Assembly (NCBI GenBank): GCA_041736705.1
Contig: JBGSTC010000004.1
Span: forward strand, 124,001-188,000
DNA length: 64,000 bases
Direction of reading: 5' to 3'
Source: GWE2-51-13 sp041736705
Lineage (GTDB): Bacteria; Bacillota_I; Bacilli_A; Erysipelotrichales; Erysipelotrichaceae
The position numbers were made by a program, and so were the translations under genes. Shown piece by piece: positions 58,845 to 64,000 of the stretch. Every line of letters begins with the position of its first letter. Within the stretch, counting starts at the first letter, position 1. Below the pieces are notes generated by a model. That model saw nothing but the letters and a program-made list of their open reading frames with translations, was not told the origin of the DNA and made no database searches.

Positions 58845-59790
58845 ATCTTTTTGATAATAGTTTCAAGGCGAGTTTCTCATCCAAAATCAATGTATTGATG
58901 TACTTTCCTCTCAAAGCCCCTGCGATCACATCCGATTTGTTTTTACCGCAGGCAATCGTGATTACGTTGGGAATCTTGGCCAAGTCCCGTAAATTGATGC
59001 CGATCAACCGATCATCCATGTCTTGGTCGACGATTTTGCCGTTCTTGTCGATGAAATGGGCGAGAAACGTACCGACAGCCCCTTTTTGGATCAAACTGGT
59101 TTTTTGCTGGTGGGTCAGGTGTTTTTCCCAAGGCGTATCGCTTTTCTCGTGGAAGAACGAAATCCCCGTGATGATGATGTCTGACTTTCTTCCACACTCA
59201 AGCGTGTCCCCGATCATCGGATCGCTTGTTAACGCTCGACATACGGCTCTATCTTGAACGATCAACGGTGCGTGTAGCAAGTGGACTTGCCCGTGGATTT
59301 TTTCAGCGATCGAACGAATCAAATCCGCGGCGTTATACGACTTCTGACTCGCTTGATTCACTGCCCCGTTCAACTGTACGATGTGGATGTTTTTCAAATA
59401 GACAGGCGGCATGACCTCCAACAACGTACGTACCGTGTTCCCCCAGGACATTCCCACGGTCATCCCGTCTTTCAAATTCCCGATCAGAACTTCGGATCCG
59501 ATCTTGCATAACCTCGCCAACATCACTTCGCTTGGTAGATTATAATCCTTCACGACGATGACTTCATCGAGATGATACTTTTCCTGAAGCGATTTCTCTA
59601 CTGATGATAGTCTTTCGATCGGATAGTTGATCGCCACGCTGATGATCTTGAGTTCCTTGGCTTTATCCAGCATCCGCGATATTTTCGAGCGAGAGAAAAA
59701 CAACCGGTCGGCGATCTGTTGCTGTGACAAGTTTTGATCATAATAGAGGTAGGCAACTTCAGCGAGCAGTCCGACATCTTCCGATTTCAT
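58843..59790 (-). CDS. SorC-family sugar-binding transcriptional regulator (locus C)
   Basis: 315 residues. N-terminal helix-turn-helix NLSQQQIADRLFFSRSKISRMLDKA at about 20-45, then a sugar-phosphate-binding domain with GMTVGMSWGNTVRTLLE, LLHAPLIVQD and DRLIGINL, as in SorC/DeoR-type effectors. Last gene of the sulfatase-PTS operon and probably its regulator, reading the phosphorylated substrate. GAGGTAAAT precedes the ATG; gap to the sulfatase is 11 bases. Confidence 0.9.
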   Translation of the reverse strand: MKSEDVGLLAEVAYLYYDQNLSQQQIADRLFFSRSKISRMLDKAKELKIISVAINYPIERLSSVEKSLQEKYHLDEVIVVKDYNLPSEVMLARLCKIGSEVLIGNLKDGMTVGMSWGNTVRTLLEVMPPVYLKNIHIVQLNGAVNQASQKSYNAADLIRSIAEKIHGQVHLLHAPLIVQDRAVCRALTSDPMIGDTLECGRKSDIIITGISFFHEKSDTPWEKHLTHQQKTSLIQKGAVGTFLAHFIDKNGKIVDQDMDDRLIGINLRDLAKIPNVITIACGKNKSDVIAGALRGKYINTLILDEKLALKLLSKR

Positions 59791-59801
59791 ATTTACCTCG
59801 T

Positions 59802-61295
59802 TTATTTCAAGTATTCCGTAAGTTCGAGTCTCTGATATTGTTCGAGCGGTGCTTCGTTCTCGTTCATCAATTCCACCATCGCTGTGATAAACCGCTCTTG
59901 CTCGGGATGGTCGATCAACGGTTTTTGCTGTGATGGATCATCAACAACATCATAGAACGAATTCCCAAAGTGCGCTATATCATATTTGTCGAATGACGGG
60001 ACTTGGAGCACATTGCATCCTTTGGTAAAGGAGAACCCTTCCACCAGCTTCGTTCGTTTCAATTCTTCCATGCTAAACAAATCATTCATATGAACGGGCA
60101 TCAACGTATAGTTGTTGATCAAGTTCTTTGTTTCTTCACTTGGCCCGCGCATATAGGTGAATGTACCGTCGGTAATATTGACATGGGCGCTGAATGCACC
60201 ATAAAGCGCGTATTGGCGGATTTTCTCGTCGTTTCTTAAAACAGGAGATAGATCCTTCCCAAGCATATGTTTCGTCGGTTTCGCCCCAAAATAGGTCAGT
60301 AGTGTCGGCGCGATGTCGATCAACTGGACCAACGACTCTCTTTTTTCACCATCGACCTTGAAAGACGGATGGTGCATGAAGAAAGGGATGTTGGCGATTT
60401 CGTTGAAATAGGGCATCAAGTTCTTGCTCCACCATCCATGCTCACCTAAAAGGATTCCATGGTCGGTCGTCACGACGAGAAGCGTATCGTCCCACATGTT
60501 CTTTTCATCCATGAAGTCCAAGACTCTGCCAAGTTGATGATCGCAGAAACTGACAAGCGCCTTGTATTGACGTCGGACATGGTTTACTTCGTCATCCGTT
60601 TCGATCCGTTGTCCACGCGGCCAATCATAGTGTTTGCCTGCATATTCCTCGGGATAAAGATCCAGGAATTCCTGCGGTGCGTAAAACGGTTCATGGGGAT
60701 CAAACGTCTCGATATGAAGCAACCAATTCTCTTCATCGTGATTTTTGTTTAGGAACTCCATCGATTTCTCAAAGACTTGATATTGAGGGAACTCTTCGGT
60801 CTTCTTAATATAGTTGCGATTGATCCAGTCATAGCGCCACAAGCCGGTAAATCCGTTTCCGCTATGCTTCTGGGGAATCCGGACGACTTCAGGGATGATC
60901 GGGTCTTTGACCTCTGCTTTCCAATGGTCTCCTTCTTGTCCGCGAACGATTTCCCATGAGTTATACTGCGTATGGTAGTTGGCGCCCCCGTCTTCCCAAT
61001 AATGAAGATGGTCGCTAATGAGATGCGTGTAGACCCCTTTTTTCTTGAGAATGCGGATCGCCGAATCATCGAATGGCTCGATCGGCCCCCATTCGCGATG
61101 GAGGAAGTTATATCTTCCCGTATGGAGTTCGCGTCGTGCCGGGATACAGGGCATGCTTCCGACATACGCATTGTTCATCTGGCACGTCTTTTCCGCAAGT
61201 CGCTGGAAGTTCGGCGCGATAACACCGCAATCCGAATTGTAAGGGGGAAGATATCTTCGATTGAGACTATCGAACAAAATGAAAATTGCCTTCAT
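59802..61295 (-). CDS. type I sulfatase without signal peptide (locus C)
   Basis: 497 residues. Metal site FILFDSLNRR (Asp 9), catalytic motif MPCIPARRELHTGR with the Cys 50 that is converted to formylglycine (C-x-P-x-R), and TTDHGILLGEHG later. A cytoplasmic enzyme: no signal peptide. It would remove sulfate from a compound already imported and phosphorylated by the adjacent PTS. It needs a sulfatase-maturing enzyme (anSME or FGE), not seen in this window. Overlaps the IIB stop (TAATG). Sulfated sugars or sugar acids are the likely substrates. Confidence 0.88.
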   Translation of the reverse strand: MKAIFILFDSLNRRYLPPYNSDCGVIAPNFQRLAEKTCQMNNAYVGSMPCIPARRELHTGRYNFLHREWGPIEPFDDSAIRILKKKGVYTHLISDHLHYWEDGGANYHTQYNSWEIVRGQEGDHWKAEVKDPIIPEVVRIPQKHSGNGFTGLWRYDWINRNYIKKTEEFPQYQVFEKSMEFLNKNHDEENWLLHIETFDPHEPFYAPQEFLDLYPEEYAGKHYDWPRGQRIETDDEVNHVRRQYKALVSFCDHQLGRVLDFMDEKNMWDDTLLVVTTDHGILLGEHGWWSKNLMPYFNEIANIPFFMHHPSFKVDGEKRESLVQLIDIAPTLLTYFGAKPTKHMLGKDLSPVLRNDEKIRQYALYGAFSAHVNITDGTFTYMRGPSEETKNLINNYTLMPVHMNDLFSMEELKRTKLVEGFSFTKGCNVLQVPSFDKYDIAHFGNSFYDVVDDPSQQKPLIDHPEQERFITAMVELMNENEAPLEQYQRLELTEYLK

Positions 61296-61612
61296 TACTT
61301 TACCAGCTCAGGAAAGTGCTCTTTGACGACGGTCAGCACTTTGCCGGCAATTTCCTTGCCGTTCATGATGTTTACGACTTCGATCAAATACTTGTCTTTG
61401 GTATGGCTTAAATCGATACCGCTGGCGAACATCTTCGATGCCGCGATAATATCCGCCCACTCCAATTGCGAGGAAAGCTCCCCGACGGAAGTGTGTTTTA
61501 CTTCCGCGGGGAGATTGATTTCCTTAAGTGCCTTATTGACGACGATTTCGGACATGGCGCTACTGCCAACGCCATATCCACAAACAAAGAGAATGTTTAC
61601 TTTCGACTTCAT
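61295..61612 (-). CDS. PTS IIB component, ascorbate type (locus C)
   Basis: 105 residues. Phospho-Cys in NILFVCGYGVGSSAMSE (about 11). GGAGGT precedes the ATG; 16 bases after the IIC gene. No IIA gene in this locus. Confidence 0.9.
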   Translation of the reverse strand: MKSKVNILFVCGYGVGSSAMSEIVVNKALKEINLPAEVKHTSVGELSSQLEWADIIAASKMFASGIDLSHTKDKYLIEVVNIMNGKEIAGKVLTVVKEHFPELVK

Positions 61613-61628
61613 GGTTGATACCTCCGTT

Positions 61629-62930
61629 TTAGAACAAATTACCCAATACTTTCAACAGTTCCGTGACCGCCGGCCAGAATGTGCTGAAATCGAACATTCC
61701 GCTCCAGCCGACTCCACCCGGGAATTCCATCAATGAAATCGCCCAAACCGAACCGAACGTTTGAATCATCCCGAGGGTTAAACAACTGACGAACACGGCC
61801 TTATAACCACCGAGTTTGTTCGCGACGACTCCGATCGGACCGCCGGCGAAGAACAGAGGGATGAATCCCGGAATAACCACGATCGGGCTCTTGATTGCCA
61901 ACAAGAAGAGAATCGAGAGAATCGTACCGATCGTCGTAAAGACGAATCCAAGCGTTGCGGCATTCGGGGAGAACGGTAGCAAAGCGGCGACGTCGATCGC
62001 GGGAACGGCATTCGGCACCAATTTCTCTTGGATCCCTTTGAACGCTCCTGTCAATTCACCCGTCATAAGTCTCACACCGCTAAGCAGGATTACCATATAC
62101 ATGGAGAACTGGATACCGATCAAAATGAGGTAATTTACCCAATGCACGCCGCCGGCCAATTCTTTGATGCCTGCGATGCCCAGCGGGGCCATGAATGCAC
62201 CGACGAACAACAGCATGATGATGGCGACGGACGCTACGTTATTGTTTAAGATGTTGAGGATGCCTGGCAATTTAAGGTTTTCAGCATCTTCCTTCTCCGG
62301 ATTGCCGAATAAGTGGGCGAATTTCCCATAAAACCAGATTCCGAGTTGCTGATTATGCCCGACGGTAAATCCTGCACCTTCGGTAACTTTATCGATGACC
62401 GGGAAGGCAAGGGTCGTAGAGAACGCCCAGTAGACGCCGACAAGCACCCCGGTAATGACGACGGAAGTCCAATCGGAAGTACCTAGCCATGCAATGACCA
62501 ACCATAAGATCGCTTGGGCATGGGCAATACCGGCATTCCCCGTGAGGAACACACCTTTTGCTTTCGTGTACTTACCGAAATAGACCAAGACGATGTTGAC
62601 CAGGAAGGCCAATAAGAATACGTAACCGACCAATGCGAATTTCTCGCCCAGGGCTTCTTGGCTTGTGGCTTTCATCGCATATGAATCCATCAAGTATCCA
62701 ACTACCCCGAATTTGGCGGAAATCGCCGCGGTGATCGGTTTAAACAGATTACTGAATTGTGTCCCGCCAAACAGAACCATTTGAATCCCGACCATGGCGG
62801 AAATCGTACCGGTAATGACTTTTTCAGCCGGCTTCTTCATCAAGATGTAACCGATCATGATCAGCAACCCGATCATGATGACCGGCTGGGTCAGCATATC
62901 GTTCAGAATAAACTTCAATACGTCGTTCAT
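61629..62930 (-). CDS. UlaA/SgaT-family PTS permease IIC (locus C)
   Basis: 433 residues, about eleven membrane segments, with AFKGIQEKLVPNAVPAIDV and GGPIGVVANKLGGYKA, the shared UlaA-family pattern. First gene of the locus. ATG 62930 begins MNDVLKFILNDMLTQP like other family members; an ATG 23 codons upstream is polar and unsupported. A cre-like site is 50 bases upstream. Its neighbours point to a sulfated sugar as cargo. Confidence 0.88.
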   Translation of the reverse strand: MNDVLKFILNDMLTQPVIMIGLLIMIGYILMKKPAEKVITGTISAMVGIQMVLFGGTQFSNLFKPITAAISAKFGVVGYLMDSYAMKATSQEALGEKFALVGYVFLLAFLVNIVLVYFGKYTKAKGVFLTGNAGIAHAQAILWLVIAWLGTSDWTSVVITGVLVGVYWAFSTTLAFPVIDKVTEGAGFTVGHNQQLGIWFYGKFAHLFGNPEKEDAENLKLPGILNILNNNVASVAIIMLLFVGAFMAPLGIAGIKELAGGVHWVNYLILIGIQFSMYMVILLSGVRLMTGELTGAFKGIQEKLVPNAVPAIDVAALLPFSPNAATLGFVFTTIGTILSILFLLAIKSPIVVIPGFIPLFFAGGPIGVVANKLGGYKAVFVSCLTLGMIQTFGSVWAISLMEFPGGVGWSGMFDFSTFWPAVTELLKVLGNLF

Positions 62931-62979
62931 GTGTTTTTCCTCTTGTCTTTCCTTTTGAACCCTCGATTTGCTACATAAG

Positions 62980-62993
62980 TGAAAGCGCTTTTC
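62980..62993. promoter_or_regulatory. cre-like CcpA site upstream of locus C
   Basis: TGAAAGCGCTTTTC contains the palindromic core GAAAGCGCTTTC of catabolite-responsive elements with one inserted base near the end. Position upstream of the IIC start fits catabolite repression. Confidence 0.5.
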
Positions 62994-63067
62994 GAGCACA
63001 GTTTATGAACAATATGAAATTATGTCAATATTATTGGATAATTTTGCACATTTGTTCAAAAATAAAA

Positions 63068-63095
63068 ATGAGCGCCGTGACGCTCATCTCATTGT
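63068..63095 (-). terminator. terminator of the DeoR gene
   Basis: ATGAGCG (63068-63074), 6-base loop, CGCTCAT (63081-63087), followed on the minus strand by TTTTTATTTTT. Confidence 0.8.
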
Positions 63096-63881
63096 TTATT
63101 CAATACTTCTCAAAGGTTCGACGAGGATGACCGTGACCCCGTTGGCCTTGATGGCCGCGACGACTTGGGGATCCGCATTGTTGTCGGTGATCAGGATCGT
63201 CACCTTGTCGATGGATCCGCTGACGAAACTATGGTCGCGACCGATCTTGGATGAATCGGCCACGATGATGCGCGGCCCGACGCAACGGTTCAACATCATT
63301 TCGTTCACCGCGACTTCCTGCAATACCGCGGTCGTGATCCCTGTTTCCGGTGTCATGCCGCTGCATCCCAGAAACGACTTGGTCGCCGTGACGCGGGAGA
63401 GGTTGTTGATGGCGAATTCCCCGACCATCGCTTCCTTGGGTTCCCGAAGTTCCCCGCCGGTCAGTACGACCTGGATCATGGGGTCCTTGTCCGCGAAGAT
63501 CGCCTTCCCGTTGTTGGTGATGATGACGACCCGTTTATTACGGATGTATTTGAGGACCAGTAGTGCGGTCGAACTCGTATTCACAAACAACGTATCGCCG
63601 GTTTCGACGAACTCCGCCGCCTTCTTCGCGATCGCATGTTTCGCCAACGCATTGTTTTGACTCGTGTTGTCCTTGACGACGAACTTGTTCACCAACATCG
63701 CCCCGCCATAGAAACGCTCGACCAGTTTCTTGGCTTCGAAATATTCCAGGTCGCGACGGATCGTGAGCGGCGACACCTCGAGGGTGGCGGCCAGTTCATC
63801 GACCTTGACGGTCCCGCTTTCTTGTAATGCCTGATAAATACGGTTGCGACGCGAGTCGACGATGGACTTATGACGTTTCAT
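63096..63881 (-). CDS. DeoR-family transcriptional regulator
   Basis: 261 residues. N-terminal DeoR helix-turn-helix at about 8-60 (SRRNRIYQALQESGTVKVDELAATLEVSPLTIRRDL), then a sugar-phosphate-binding domain with VVLTGGELREPKEAMVG and IVADSSKIGRD. Preceded by the 3' end of another minus-strand gene 18 bases away, which it may regulate, and separated from PTS locus C by its terminator. GGGGGAAGAG precedes the ATG. Confidence 0.9.
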   Translation of the reverse strand: MKRHKSIVDSRRNRIYQALQESGTVKVDELAATLEVSPLTIRRDLEYFEAKKLVERFYGGAMLVNKFVVKDNTSQNNALAKHAIAKKAAEFVETGDTLFVNTSSTALLVLKYIRNKRVVIITNNGKAIFADKDPMIQVVLTGGELREPKEAMVGEFAINNLSRVTATKSFLGCSGMTPETGITTAVLQEVAVNEMMLNRCVGPRIIVADSSKIGRDHSFVSGSIDKVTILITDNNADPQVVAAIKANGVTVILVEPLRSIE

Positions 63882-63899
63882 GATGCTCTTCCCCCTTGG

Positions 63900-64000
63900 T
63901 TATTGGATCGCCTGCAGCAATCCCGGCAGCGGATAATCGTTTACCAATTCATTACGGGCGTTTTTCATCGCGGTGAAGTCGCCGATGAGTTTGTTCGCAC
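63900..64000 (-). CDS. 3' end of an unidentified gene
   Basis: The final 32 codons (ANKLIGDFTAMKNARNELVN, then a stop at 63900) of a gene entering from the right edge. Too short to identify. It ends just before the DeoR gene and probably shares its transcript; DeoR genes are often cotranscribed with sugar-metabolism enzymes. Confidence 0.6.
   Translation of the reverse strand, partial: ANKLIGDFTAMKNARNELVNDYPLPGLLQAIQ

Noticed and set aside
24567..62930. L-ascorbate utilisation as the role of the three UlaA-type loci
   Set aside because: UlaD, UlaE, UlaF and UlaG-type sets are not present as a group; the UlaA family covers other acidic sugars.

Overview
The window is a gene-dense chromosomal segment of roughly balanced base composition that uses the standard stop codons. 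TGA is a real stop, for example in the overlap between the ECF sigma gene and its partner. The gene set points to a walled, Gram-positive-type bacterium of the Bacillota: ftsE-ftsX followed by a secreted coiled-coil protein, lipoproteins with lipoboxes, VanZ- and YitT-like membrane proteins, a CpsB/YwqE-type phosphatase, an RsgI-like anti-sigma protein, a cre-like site and many purine-rich ribosome binding sites. I cannot fix the genus. No rRNA, tRNA, IS element or CRISPR array was seen.

Layout. (1) 0-5.6 kb: ftsE-ftsX-coiled-coil division operon; an ECF sigma operon whose two downstream products both end in long Asp/Glu tails; yitT-like and vanZ-like genes. (2) 5.6-13.1 kb: a complete yhf-type operon (YhfU, T, Z, Y, Php, S, X, W homologues) with a strong promoter and a dyad just upstream of its first gene. 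(3) 13.1-15.2 kb: a lower-GC patch with a probable toxin-like nuclease, an AbiEi antitoxin with a 40-bp operator-like dyad, and what looks like the decayed start of its lost toxin gene. (4) 15.2-24.5 kb: ppx-ppk polyphosphate genes, a NagA-like deacetylase, a PHP phosphatase, a two-component system, a papain-like peptidase and a lipoprotein.

(5) Three separate loci encode UlaA-family (ascorbate-type) PTS permeases with different payload enzymes. Locus A (24.6-30.8 kb) has a class II aldolase, a phosphotriesterase-family hydrolase and a metallo-beta-lactamase-fold protein. Locus B (48.9-53.7 kb) has a TrpA-like TIM barrel and its own IIA. Locus C (58.8-62.9 kb) has a cytoplasmic sulfatase and a SorC regulator. 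Loci A and B are led by large PRD activators carrying IIB-like and IIA-like domains. The pattern suggests import of unusual phosphorylated or sulfated acidic sugars that are then processed inside the cell.

(6) 31-39 kb holds lipoproteins, an XRE-ImmA/PIN pair, a HAD phosphatase, a TetR-controlled glycosyltransferase, and an HNH nuclease overlapping a MazG-like pyrophosphohydrolase. (7) 39.2-45.9 kb is visibly AT-richer than everything around it. It contains six same-strand genes with short overlaps: membrane-HAD fusion, ParB-like, PD-(D/E)xK nuclease, SNF2 helicase, second ParB-like, radical SAM. Divergent to it is a NERD-UvrD helicase gene. I do not recognise this combination as a named system, and it is the best candidate in the window for an undescribed defence or DNA-modification module. 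(8) 53.8-58.8 kb holds housekeeping and hypothetical genes (HisJ-like PHP, transaldolase, AlkD-like, VOC). The window ends in a DeoR regulator and the 3' end of an unidentified gene.
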